DNA of 64,000 nucleotides, taken from the NCBI RefSeq assembly GCF_006874475.1, contig NZ_VIRM01000038.1, positions 1-64,000 on the forward strand, given 5' to 3'. Both the position numbers and the translations under genes were made by a program. Source of the DNA: Microbispora hainanensis (GTDB lineage Bacteria; Actinomycetota; Actinomycetes; Streptosporangiales; Streptosporangiaceae). Every line of letters starts with the position of its first letter. Positions within the stretch are counted from its first letter, which is position 1. Shown here piece by piece: positions 52,093 to 61,598 of the stretch. Under the pieces are notes generated by a model that saw only the letters and a list, made by a program, of their open reading frames with translations, did not search any database and was not told where the DNA came from.

Positions 52093-53467
52093 GCTCCGCG
52101 TGCCGAAGCTGAACAACAACGACACCGAATATCTCCTGGTCGAGTGGCTCGCCGCCGACGGCGCGCAGGTCGCCGAGGACGACGCGGTCGCGCTGGTGGA
52201 GACGTCCAAGGCCGCCGAGGAACTCACCGCGGGCGCCGCGGGAGTCCTGCGCCACCGGATGCGACCGGGAGCCTGGTGCCGTCCGGACGACGTGATCGCC
52301 ATGGTCGGCGGTGCAGCGGAGCCGCCCGGCCTCGATGCTCCGGACCGGGCATCTACGGACCGGGCATCTACGGACCGGGCATCTACGGACCGGGCATCTA
52401 CGGACCGGGCATCTACGGACCGGGCGTCATCGGTCCCGGCCGCGCAGGATGCGGTCGCGCGGGGTGCGGGACAGTGGAGTGCGGGACAGCGGAGTGCGGA
52501 ACAGCGGAGCGCGGGACAGCGGAGCGCGGGCGACGAGCCGGCGCCGCTCATCACGGCTCCCGCGCAGGCGCTCATCGACGAGCTCGGCATCGGCCTCGAC
52601 CGGGTCAGGGCTCTGGGCGTCGCCGTCGTCCGGCGGGCCGACGTCGAACGCCTGGCCGCCGCACCTGCCGACGGCGAGACCCGTGGCGAGCACCGGCTTT
52701 CCCGGGTGCAGCGGGCGGTGGCCAGGTCCGTCGAGTTGTCCCGCCAGACCATCCCCGCCGCGTACGCCGTCGTACGCATGGATCTCGGCCCGGCGCTGGA
52801 GTACGCGCGGGCCGCGACGAGGGAGATCCGCCGCCCGGTGGGGCTCGCGGAGGTGTTCGTCCAGGCCGTCGCGAGCCTGCACGAACGGTTCCCGCTGTTC
52901 TTCGCCACCGTAGACGGCGGCACCGTAGACGGCGGCACTGTGGATGGCGGCACTGTGGATGGCGGCACTGTGGATGGCGGCACTGTGGATGGCGGCACTG
53001 TGGATGGCGGCACTGTGGATGGCGGCACTGGGGACGGCGCCGCCACCAGGGCGCTGCTGTCCGAGGCCCCGAATATCGGCGTCACCGTCGACGTCGGCGA
53101 AGGTCTGTACGTCCCCGTCGTCCACGACGCGGCGAGCCGTACGACGAAGGACATCGCGACCACCCTCATGAAGCACCGGCTCGCCGCCACCACCGGCGAG
53201 TTCACGGAGGGCGACCTGTCCGGCGCCAACTTCGTCGTCACCCTGCACACCGAGCACGGGGTCGTGCTGGCGATTCCGTTCGTCTATCCGGGCACCGTCT
53301 GCGCGCTCGCCGTCCCCGGGCCGCGCGACGGAACCCTCGCCGACATCGGCCTGGCCTACGACCACCGCCTGATCAACGGCAGGGACGCCGCCCTCTTCCT
53401 GAACGCGCTCAGGGCCTCCGTCGAAGCGCTCGCTCGATCTTCGAACGATCAGGGCCGCAAAGTGTGA
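52085..53467 (+). CDS. Lipoyl E2 acyltransferase with altered catalytic motif and tandem repeats
   Basis: 460 residues. Lipoyl domain 1-75 with Lys42 in VETSKAAEE. A repeat-built linker (DRAST)5 and (SAGQR)4-like follows, then a subunit-binding-like region (ITAPAQALIDELGIGLDRVRALG), then the acyltransferase domain (SRVQRAVARSVELSRQTIPAAYAVVRMD). The active site reads YDHRLINGRDA: His427 is kept, but Asn431 replaces the Asp of HxxxDG. A (TVDGG)8-type insert (residues about 274-318) sits in a domain loop. No E3 gene is nearby, so lipoamide would be reoxidised by the housekeeping E3, or the acyl group is moved to a carrier protein instead of CoA. Confidence 0.88.
   Translation: MAELRVPKLNNNDTEYLLVEWLAADGAQVAEDDAVALVETSKAAEELTAGAAGVLRHRMRPGAWCRPDDVIAMVGGAAEPPGLDAPDRASTDRASTDRASTDRASTDRASTDRASSVPAAQDAVARGAGQWSAGQRSAEQRSAGQRSAGDEPAPLITAPAQALIDELGIGLDRVRALGVAVVRRADVERLAAAPADGETRGEHRLSRVQRAVARSVELSRQTIPAAYAVVRMDLGPALEYARAATREIRRPVGLAEVFVQAVASLHERFPLFFATVDGGTVDGGTVDGGTVDGGTVDGGTVDGGTVDGGTVDGGTGDGAATRALLSEAPNIGVTVDVGEGLYVPVVHDAASRTTKDIATTLMKHRLAATTGEFTEGDLSGANFVVTLHTEHGVVLAIPFVYPGTVCALAVPGPRDGTLADIGLAYDHRLINGRDAALFLNALRASVEALARSSNDQGRKV
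52342..52431 (+). repeat. 15-bp tandem repeat in the E2 linker (DRAST)
   Basis: Five perfect copies of GGACCGGGCATCTAC (52342-52416) and a partial sixth. It encodes DRAST units between the lipoyl and subunit-binding domains. Confidence 0.92.
52464..52528 (+). repeat. Diverged 15-bp repeat in the E2 linker
   Basis: About four copies of GTGCGGGACAGCGGA with point differences, encoding SAGQR-like units. Its divergence suggests it is older than the perfect repeats on either side. Confidence 0.8.
52906..53040 (+). repeat. 15-bp tandem repeat inside the E2 catalytic domain (TVDGG)
   Basis: Eight copies plus an altered ninth of CACTGTGGATGGCGG. The first two copies read CACCGTAGACGGCGG. It encodes TVDGG units in the loop after LFFA, where normal E2 proteins have a short turn. 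Confidence 0.92.
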
Positions 53468-53727
53468 TCTTCAACGATTTCGACCAGCGGGATCGAGATT
53501 ATTCCGGCATTCCCGATGGCTGAACTGCGGAGTGCCGGTAATGGATCGTTCCAGCCGCTGCGGATTGGCCGGCAGAGCCCGGAGCATTCGGTCGAGAGAC
53601 GCGAAACGCCTGGTCAGAGAACATTTCGGCACTGCGTACGGCGCGTTGAGGGAAGCGCCGGTGCCCGCTTCTTGACCACTGATACGCTTTATGCCTTTCG
53701 ATAACTCTGAGTATTTACGGGGCAAGA

Positions 53728-55290
53728 GTGACGACGGGGCCTGGTTATCAGCAGTATCCGCCTCAGCCGCCGCCGGAGTGGCAGTCGCAATCTCCACCTC
53801 CACCTCCACCTCCACCCGGGCCACCGCAGTGGCAGTACGGACCTCCGCCACAGCAGCAGCCGTGGCAGGCCCCACCCCAGCAGTGGCAGCCTCAGCCTCC
53901 GCCTCCTCCCGGACCCCGGCGCAGGACCGGGATGTGGGTGACGCTCGGCATCCTGTCCCTCGTGCTCGTCGTCGCGGTGGGTGCGGGGGTGGGCTTCGTC
54001 CTGCGTGCCGGCGACTCCGGCGGCTCCGGCGGCGACGCCTCGGGCGATGCCCCCGCCGACCCGAACACGGTGGTGGTGAAGGACGACGAGATCCGCGACC
54101 TGGTCCAGGCGCACACCAAAGCACTGGCCTCGGGCGACGCCAAGGCGTTCACCTCGATCTTCGACAAGAAGAACGCCGCGCTCGTCCGCGACCAGGCGAG
54201 AGTCTTCGCCAACCTGAGCAAGATGCCGCTGGCCGAGAAGTCCTACGAGGTGTTGCGCCGCCAGGGCCGGGCTCAGGACAGTTTCGGGCGGGGCGTGAAG
54301 TTCACGCAGGACGTCGCGTTCGTCCATCGGTTCGCCGACATCGACCTGCGTCCGGTGTCCGAGTGGTATCGCTGGACCATCGAGAAGGCGTCGCCGAAAG
54401 CGCCCCTGGTCGTGACGAAGGTGGAGGGCGCGCCGCCGACGATCAGCGGCGAGGCGTCGAAGACCATGTACTTCCCCGGGCCGTGGGACATCTGGCCCGA
54501 CATCGTGGTGGAGAAGGCGGGCGGCAGCCTCGTCCTCGCCCGGCCGGAGGACGCCGCCCTGGCCCGGCGCGTCGCGCCGACCGTCTCCTCCGCAGCCGCG
54601 AGCGACCTCGCCTTCTGGGAGAAGAACGGCGATCCGAACGCGGCCGTGCCGAGCGGCTTCGTGGTGGCGCTTGTCAAGGGAAAGACCCAGCTCGGCAGGC
54701 TGTTCCGTACGGCCAAGGCGAACGAGGCAGGCGTCTCGATCCCGATGCCGCGCTGGGGGCTCGCGAACGACACCGTGAGGATCGGCGGCACCCGCATCGT
54801 CGTGGACACGACGTCCGAGTTCTTCGGAAACCAGCAGGGGATCATGGAGATCTCCAAGCACGAGATCGCGCACTCGCTCGTCGCCGGGCTCGACAGTGCG
54901 CAGTTCGCCCTGTTCGGCCGGGCGAACTGGATCACCGAGGGCTTCGCCGAGTATGTGGCCGACCGCGACCAGCCGATCGCGCAGAACCTGCGGTACGCCG
55001 AGGGCCGTGCCTACCTGGCAGGACGGCTCGCCGTGCCGTTCGACGGGAAGCTGCCGACCAACAGCTTCTGGGACTACAAGCAGATGACCAGCGTCAACTA
55101 CCTCATGGGGCATCTGGCCATGCGGTTCATCGCCCAGAAGTACGGCGAGCGGAAGCTGGTCGAGGGCGTGGTCGCGGCCTATCGGGCACCGGGCGACGAC
55201 AGCGAAGCCGCCCTTTTCCAGGTGCTCGGCGTGACGAGGGCGGACTTCGAGCGGCAGTGGGCGGCCTACGTCCGCGCCCAGCTCGCGTGA
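53728..55290 (+). CDS. Membrane-anchored HExxH (gluzincin-like) protein
   Basis: 520 residues from GTG at 53728 (GGGGCAAGA upstream). Residues 1-65 are Pro/Gln-rich ([12 protein letters not shown]), then one membrane helix (about 69-92, [20 protein letters not shown]), then an extracellular region. [10 protein letters not shown] (His378, Glu379, His382) with [12 protein letters not shown] (Glu404) forms a gluzincin/peptidase MA-like zinc site. The protease substrate is unknown. It is followed 13 bp later by a second Pro-rich membrane protein with the same layout, suggesting a surface pair. Confidence 0.82.
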   Translation: MTTGPGYQQYPPQPPPEWQSQSPPPPPPPPGPPQWQYGPPPQQQPWQAPPQQWQPQPPPPPGPRRRTGMWVTLGILSLVLVVAVGAGVGFVLRAGDSGGSGGDASGDAPADPNTVVVKDDEIRDLVQAHTKALASGDAKAFTSIFDKKNAALVRDQARVFANLSKMPLAEKSYEVLRRQGRAQDSFGRGVKFTQDVAFVHRFADIDLRPVSEWYRWTIEKASPKAPLVVTKVEGAPPTISGEASKTMYFPGPWDIWPDIVVEKAGGSLVLARPEDAALARRVAPTVSSAAASDLAFWEKNGDPNAAVPSGFVVALVKGKTQLGRLFRTAKANEAGVSIPMPRWGLANDTVRIGGTRIVVDTTSEFFGNQQGIMEISKHEIAHSLVAGLDSAQFALFGRANWITEGFAEYVADRDQPIAQNLRYAEGRAYLAGRLAVPFDGKLPTNSFWDYKQMTSVNYLMGHLAMRFIAQKYGERKLVEGVVAAYRAPGDDSEAALFQVLGVTRADFERQWAAYVRAQLA

Positions 55291-55303
55291 TCGGGGAACA
55301 GTC

Positions 55304-57277
<1,974 letters not shown>

Positions 57278-57288
57278 CCGGGGGGCGA

Positions 57289-57318
57289 CGAGGTCCCGTC
57301 CGGGTGGACGGGACCTCG
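57289..57318. terminator. Bidirectional hairpin between convergent genes
   Basis: CGAGGTCCCGTCC and its perfect complement form a 13-bp stem with loop GGGT, lying between the stops of the convergent propeller gene (57277) and CotH gene (57334). Confidence 0.8.
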
Positions 57319-57333
57319 CCGGATGCCTTCAGG

Positions 57334-59529
57334 TCACGGGCTGGTGCAGGTGGCCGTCGGTGTGGCGGCCGAACCGTTGCCGAGGAAGCCGAAGGTCGTG
57401 GTCGCATTGGCCGCGAGCGAGCCGTTCCACGACTCGTTGCGCACCGTCACCGCCGAGCCGGAGCCGGAGTTCAGGCCTCCCCACAGCTGGGTGATGGTCT
57501 GTCCGCCGGGCCAGGTCCACTTCACGGTCCAGCCGTTGATCGCCGCGTTGCCCGCGCCCACCGTGACCTCACCCTGGAAGCCGCCGGGCCAGGAGTTCAC
57601 CATCCGAACCGCCGCCGAGCAGGCGCCGGACACCCCGCCGGACGGCGAGGGGCTCGGCGATGGGCTGGGGCTGGGAGAGGGGCTGGGCGACGGACTGGGA
57701 GAGGGGCTGGGAGAGGGGCTGGGAGAGGGGCTGGGCGAACGGCTCGGCGATGCGCTGGGGCTGGGCGACGGGCTGGGCGACGGGCTGGGCGACGGGCTGG
57801 GCGACGAGATGGCCCCGCCCCATGCGGCCGTCGAGTCCAGCCAGGCCGCGCGGCGCAGCGTCCAGTCGCGCAGATACTGCACCTGACCCTGCCATGTGGA
57901 CGCGGTCGGGGTGTTGAAGAAGCCGATCGTGCGCGTCGTGAGGTTCGGCCAGCGCTGGAAGTTGCGCTGCGCGGCGTTGGTCAGCGGCTGGGCGAGAGCG
58001 TCCATCCTGCTCTGCAGCGCGGCGTCGGACAGCACGCCGCGGCGCAGCGCCTGCCAGCGCGCCTTGACCTGGTCGACGAAGGCCGGATCCCGCATGAGCT
58101 GGGTGAACCAGTCGAAGGCGATCGGCTGCCGGGGCTGCTGATACTGCCAGCCCGAGGTCTGGTCGTTCTGGAAGAACCCGCCCACGCCGAACGTGAGGTC
58201 GTAGTCCCACAGCGGCCCGGCGAAGATCTTGGTGTCCCGGTCCTTGTAGAAGTAGGCGCTGCGATAGTAGGCGTCCATGTTCCGGCTCAGCTCATAGATG
58301 ATCATCTGGTCGATGAAGGAGCCCACGTCGATGTACGCCCGATAGCCGGTGTCCGGGTCGGCGAAGTTCTGCGAGTGCAGCACGTTGTGGAACTCCTGGA
58401 TGTAGCCCCGCAGCCACTCTTTCTGCTGCGGCTGCAGCGGCGAGGGGTCGACAACTTCGAGGTAGCTCCAGCAGGTGGCCGTCGATCCGCTGCACGGCAG
58501 CGTCGGCTCCTCCGCGGCCATCCACTCGAACTTCCAGATGTACCCGCCTGTGATCTTGGGAAGGGTCGTGTCGTCCTCGTCGAGCTGCTTGAGGTCGAGG
58601 CGGTTCTTCGAATCCTTGATCGTCTCGACGAGCATGTAGACGCCCATGTAGTCGTCGGCGCCCACCGGGCCGGAGTCGGTGTTGAGGTAGAACTCCACGA
58701 ACCGATATCGGGGGACGTGCAGCCCCATCTCCTTGCCGAGGTCATAGACCAGGGCCTCGCGGATCAGCGACTTGTCGGGGAACGGCCCGCGCAGCACCCA
58801 GTCGGAGTCGGCGGGCATCCCCAGCACCGGATAGTCGGCGTCGTCGTTGTCGTTGTCCCAGAACTCCAGGCGATAGGGCGCCTTCTCGAACGAGGCCGAC
58901 GACTGTCCCCGCAGGTGGAAGCCGGCGCGGGTGGCGACGGCCGGAGCCGCCGTCAGCGACGTCGTCGCGCCACTGCCCGGGTCGAAGATCATGGTGGCGG
59001 CGTCGAGGTAGTCCCGGCCGGGCTTGCCCTTGCCGTACGAGTCGATCAGGACCAGCGGCAGGTCGTGGGCCGTGCTGACGGCGGTGGCGACGTACAGGGC
59101 CGTTCCGGGCTCCCCGGACGCCGTGCCGCCGACGAAGGCCTGTGCGCGCAGCTGGGTGGTGCGGGTGAACTGCAGCGGCTGGCCGCCGTAGAGGGAGGAC
59201 TGCGCGGTGGGCGGCGTTCCGTCGGTGGTGTAGCGGATCTGCGCGCCGCCGACCGCGGTGCTCAGCGACACCGAGACCTGCCCCTGGAAGGTGCCGCTCG
59301 GCACGGAGAAGGCGATGTCGCCGGTCAGGTCGTCCGCCGCTGCTGCCGCCGCCGTTGCTGAGGCCGCTGCAGCCGTGCTGGTGGCCGATCCGGCGCCCGC
59401 CGACGACGGGTACGCGTTGAGGGGTCCGGCGAGGAGCCCGGTGACGAGCCCGGTGAGGAGCACGGCGACCGCCGTCCTCGTGACGCGGCGGGCCGCCGTG
59501 ACGCCGGTGCTGCGGAGCGTCAGACGCAC
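57334..59529 (-). CDS. Secreted CotH-kinase-family protein with CBM2
   Basis: 731 residues from GTG at 59529 (AGGAGG five bases upstream), overlapping the VTC stop. Order: basic signal peptide (VTRTAVAVLLTGLVTGLLAGP), a beta-sandwich (GTFQGQVSVSLSTAVGGAQIRYTTDGTPP) like chitobiase C-terminal domains, the CotH kinase core (FHLRGQSSASFEKAPYRLEFWDNDN, then GVYMLVETIKDS, NMDAYYRSAYFYKDRD, GPLWDYDLTFG), a long Pro-Ser linker coded by repeats (57644-57802), and a C-terminal CBM2 (CSAAVRMVNSWPGGFQGEVTV...WTWPGGQTITQLW). CotH kinases phosphorylate proteins; the CBM2 probably tethers this one to cellulose-like glycan. Confidence 0.9.
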   Translation of the reverse strand: MRLTLRSTGVTAARRVTRTAVAVLLTGLVTGLLAGPLNAYPSSAGAGSATSTAAAASATAAAAAADDLTGDIAFSVPSGTFQGQVSVSLSTAVGGAQIRYTTDGTPPTAQSSLYGGQPLQFTRTTQLRAQAFVGGTASGEPGTALYVATAVSTAHDLPLVLIDSYGKGKPGRDYLDAATMIFDPGSGATTSLTAAPAVATRAGFHLRGQSSASFEKAPYRLEFWDNDNDDADYPVLGMPADSDWVLRGPFPDKSLIREALVYDLGKEMGLHVPRYRFVEFYLNTDSGPVGADDYMGVYMLVETIKDSKNRLDLKQLDEDDTTLPKITGGYIWKFEWMAAEEPTLPCSGSTATCWSYLEVVDPSPLQPQQKEWLRGYIQEFHNVLHSQNFADPDTGYRAYIDVGSFIDQMIIYELSRNMDAYYRSAYFYKDRDTKIFAGPLWDYDLTFGVGGFFQNDQTSGWQYQQPRQPIAFDWFTQLMRDPAFVDQVKARWQALRRGVLSDAALQSRMDALAQPLTNAAQRNFQRWPNLTTRTIGFFNTPTASTWQGQVQYLRDWTLRRAAWLDSTAAWGGAISSPSPSPSPSPSPSPSPSASPSRSPSPSPSPSPSPSPSPSPSPSPSPSPSPSPSPSGGVSGACSAAVRMVNSWPGGFQGEVTVGAGNAAINGWTVKWTWPGGQTITQLWGGLNSGSGSAVTVRNESWNGSLAANATTTFGFLGNGSAATPTATCTSP
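57644..57802 (-). repeat. Short-unit repeat coding the Pro-Ser linker
   Basis: Units such as GGGCTGGGCGAC, GGGCTGGGAGAG and CGGCTCGGCGAT code for PSPS units between CotH core and CBM2. Base 12 with variants. Confidence 0.85.
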
Positions 59530-60350
59530 GATGCCTCCTGTTCGGGGCGGTGGGAGATGTCCGGCGCCGGGTCGATCGGCGACACGGTGCCGTGGAAGTG
59601 GCGGCGCAGCGTCCGCCGCCATGGGGCGTCGGGCAGGTCGGGGCGGAGCGCGGCCAGTCCGGTGGCGTACTTGGAGATGCGGGCGGGTCGCAACCCGGCC
59701 CGCCACAGCAGGCGGTCGACCGGCGTGGCGGCCGAGGCGCTCTTGGTCTCGACCACGGCGAGGGCGGGCAGCCGCAGCGCGTGGTCGTCGTGCCGCCAGG
59801 CGAGCCCGGTGTCGAGGGTGACCCGGCTCGCGGTCTCCGGCAGCAGCAGGGTGGCGCGATGATATTCGGTCACCAGGACCGGGCCGAGGGAGCTCTGGGC
59901 GCCGAGCCCCATCGACTCGCGGGCGAGTGCCTCGTCCACGAAGTCGCGTCCGGGGTCCACCGTGTCGCAGTCGCGCGGGTCGTAGGGCAGCCGGTGCTTG
60001 GTGACGCTGCCCCGCGCGCCATTGATCTTGACTTCCAGCCAGCTCTGGGCCGAGTCGAGATAGGTGCGGGTGCGCACCTTGAAACGCCGGCGTCTGCGAT
60101 AGGCCGCGCTGTGGTAGCTGGCCAGCTGAGGGGTGTCGAAATACACCGACTGATAGCGGAAGGTGCGTTCGCCGTCGATGTCCAGCGCCTGGGCGTACGG
60201 CACGAGCCGTTCCAGCAGGTGGGGCAGCGCCTCTGCCGGGACCAGATATTTGCGGTCCACCCTGGTCTGCAACGCGGCCCGGTCGACCAGCTCGTCGAGC
60301 CCGACGGGGGTCAGTCGTGCCAGGGCCGGCCCGATGGGCGTCATGGTCAT
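59520..60350 (-). CDS. VTC-domain polyphosphate polymerase
   Basis: 276 residues from ATG at 60350 (ATGA overlap with the DUF4956 gene); ATG at 60344 is also possible. TRVDRKYLVPAEALPHLLERL, FRYQSVYFDTPQLASYHSAAYRRRRRFKVRTRTYLDS, WLEVKINGARGSVTKHRLPY and VVETKSASAATPVDRLLWRAGLRPARISKYATGLA are hallmarks of VTC/CYTH-type triphosphate tunnel enzymes that make polyphosphate. Basic and acidic pairs line the tunnel. The three-gene unit DUF4956-VTC-CotH recurs in many bacteria. Confidence 0.88.
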   Translation of the reverse strand: MTMTPIGPALARLTPVGLDELVDRAALQTRVDRKYLVPAEALPHLLERLVPYAQALDIDGERTFRYQSVYFDTPQLASYHSAAYRRRRRFKVRTRTYLDSAQSWLEVKINGARGSVTKHRLPYDPRDCDTVDPGRDFVDEALARESMGLGAQSSLGPVLVTEYHRATLLLPETASRVTLDTGLAWRHDDHALRLPALAVVETKSASAATPVDRLLWRAGLRPARISKYATGLAALRPDLPDAPWRRTLRRHFHGTVSPIDPAPDISHRPEQEASCV

Positions 60351-60952
60351 CGGCGCGCTCCGGCGGACGCGGGCGCCTCGGGTTCGGTGGCCGGCGCCCG
60401 GTTGGCGAGCGCGTACCGTACGTCGACCACGGTGGTCTCGTTGACCAGGTCGAGCCGCTGGACGGTGACGGCGTGCACCCGGGCGTCGAGGAGTTGCTCC
60501 AGGTGCGCGACGAGCGCGACCTGGTCGGTGAAGGCCGATTCGAGCACCAGGATCTGGTGCCGGTAGTTCCGGAACAGCCGCCGGTGGTCGCCGAGGAACA
60601 TCACCGCGACGATGAGCGCCATCATGCCGGCGCCGAGCCACACCGAGGAGGTGCTCACCGCGCCGAGGATGCCCAGGGCGAGGGCCGAGAAATAGTAGGC
60701 GACCTCGTGCTGGTCGAGCTCGGTCGAGCGCAGGCGGATGATGGAGAGCACACCGAACAACGCCATTCCCAGCCCGAGCCCGGCGCCGACGTTGCTGGAG
60801 CTCAGCGCGCTCGCGACGGCGAGGACGCCGACGTTGACCCCGAGGTAGGAGACGACCAGATCCCGCCGGCGGTGCCGTGGGAAATAGAGCCCGAAGACGA
60901 GCAACACCACCGCGCAGATGTCGATCGCGAACAGGACGAGCCGCGCCACCAT
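60347..60952 (-). CDS. DUF4956 membrane protein
   Basis: 201 residues from ATG at 60952, with GGGAGGA upstream. Four to five membrane helices (LFAIDICAVVLLVFGLYF, LVVSYLGVNVGVLAVASAL, LGLGMALFGVLSIIRLRS, VAYYFSALALGILGAVSTS, GAGMMALIVAVMFLGD), then a soluble C-terminal domain. The motif FGVLSIIRLRSTELDQHEVAYYF is characteristic of DUF4956, which is almost always next to VTC polymerase genes and likely channels polyphosphate or a related product. First gene of the operon; GAAACTTTC/GAAAGTTTC sites lie upstream. Confidence 0.88.
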   Translation of the reverse strand: MVARLVLFAIDICAVVLLVFGLYFPRHRRRDLVVSYLGVNVGVLAVASALSSSNVGAGLGLGMALFGVLSIIRLRSTELDQHEVAYYFSALALGILGAVSTSSVWLGAGMMALIVAVMFLGDHRRLFRNYRHQILVLESAFTDQVALVAHLEQLLDARVHAVTVQRLDLVNETTVVDVRYALANRAPATEPEAPASAGARR

Positions 60953-61020
60953 GTTCGTTCCTCCCGAGTCGCCGCCGGGGTGGGCGGGGCAGCGCCCCGC
61001 TTCTCCGGACAGGCGTGCCT

Positions 61021-61049
61021 GAAACTTTCGGACAAGAAAAGAAAGTTTC
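61021..61049. promoter_or_regulatory. Two GAAACTTTC-type palindromes before the DUF4956 operon
   Basis: GAAACTTTC (61021-61029) and GAAAGTTTC (61041-61049), centre to centre 20 bp, two helical turns apart, 70-100 bp upstream of the DUF4956 ATG. The spacing suggests cooperative binding. Confidence 0.55.
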
Positions 61050-61214
61050 GGGATCCCGCGGGGAACAATAGGTGAATCTCAGGTGACCAGTCAACGAACA
61101 TCTGATACTCCGTCTTGTCAGAATCGCCGGAAGCTCCCGGGACGACCTTGACAAAGGCATGTACGCCGTCGTTTGCCGAGAGTGAAGGGTGATCCGGAGT
61201 GGCACGTCCGCGCT

Positions 61215-61223
61215 GAAACTTTC
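61215..61223. promoter_or_regulatory. GAAACTTTC site in the M14 upstream region
   Basis: Copy with CT before it and ACC after it, the same flanks as the copy at 22804 (CTGAAACTTTCACC). It lies about 375 bp before the M14 ATG. Confidence 0.5.
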
Positions 61224-61340
61224 ACCCTCGCGGGTCGGAGAATCGGGATGCTCAGACTGTCCGGCGGGCGGGCGCCGGATCGTGCGGCGGCGGCCGCTGT
61301 CCCGCCCGCACCGCCCTCCGCGGAGGCCGGCTCTCCGACG

Positions 61341-61376
61341 CGGTCTGTCCGCCGGTCTGTCCGCCGGTCTGTCCGC
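61341..61376 (+). repeat. 12-bp tandem repeat in the M14 upstream region
   Basis: Three perfect copies of CGGTCTGTCCGC in non-coding DNA. Confidence 0.85.
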
Positions 61377-61486
61377 ACATAGGGCGTCACATGTGGGTGC
61401 GGAAAATCACCGACGCCTTTTCGGTATGTGCACAGAAGGCCGGCGATCAGTGGTTGACATGCTCCCATTCACCCCGCAGACTTACT

Positions 61487-61495
61487 GAAACTTTA
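61487..61495. promoter_or_regulatory. GAAACTTTA operator variant at the M14 promoter
   Basis: CTGAAACTTTACAG differs from the consensus at one position. It lies about 30 bp after TTGACA (61454-61459), a position from which a bound repressor would block transcription. Confidence 0.45.
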
Positions 61496-61598
61496 CAGTC
61501 AGCGGCTGTTCGGGGGGAGCCGCGTACTGCCGAAAGACGGCCCGGAGAAAAGGATGCGTTTTCGTTTCCCGCTCGTCCGCGGCTGAGAAAGGTTCAGC

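Larger units (their letters stand above)
60953..61598. promoter_or_regulatory. Divergent control region of DUF4956 operon and M14 gene
   Basis: 646 bp with no supported gene. It holds four copies of the palindrome family GAAACTTTC (61021-61029, 61041-61049, 61215-61223, 61487-61495), TTGACA boxes at 61148 and 61454 (plus strand), and a 12-bp repeat (61341-61376). The last operator copy sits just after the TTGACA box at 61454 where a transcription start would be. Confidence 0.6.

Noticed and set aside
52342-53040. CRISPR-like array
   Set aside because: The copies are directly abutting 15-bp units coding in frame for DRAST and TVDGG; there are no spacers and no cas genes.
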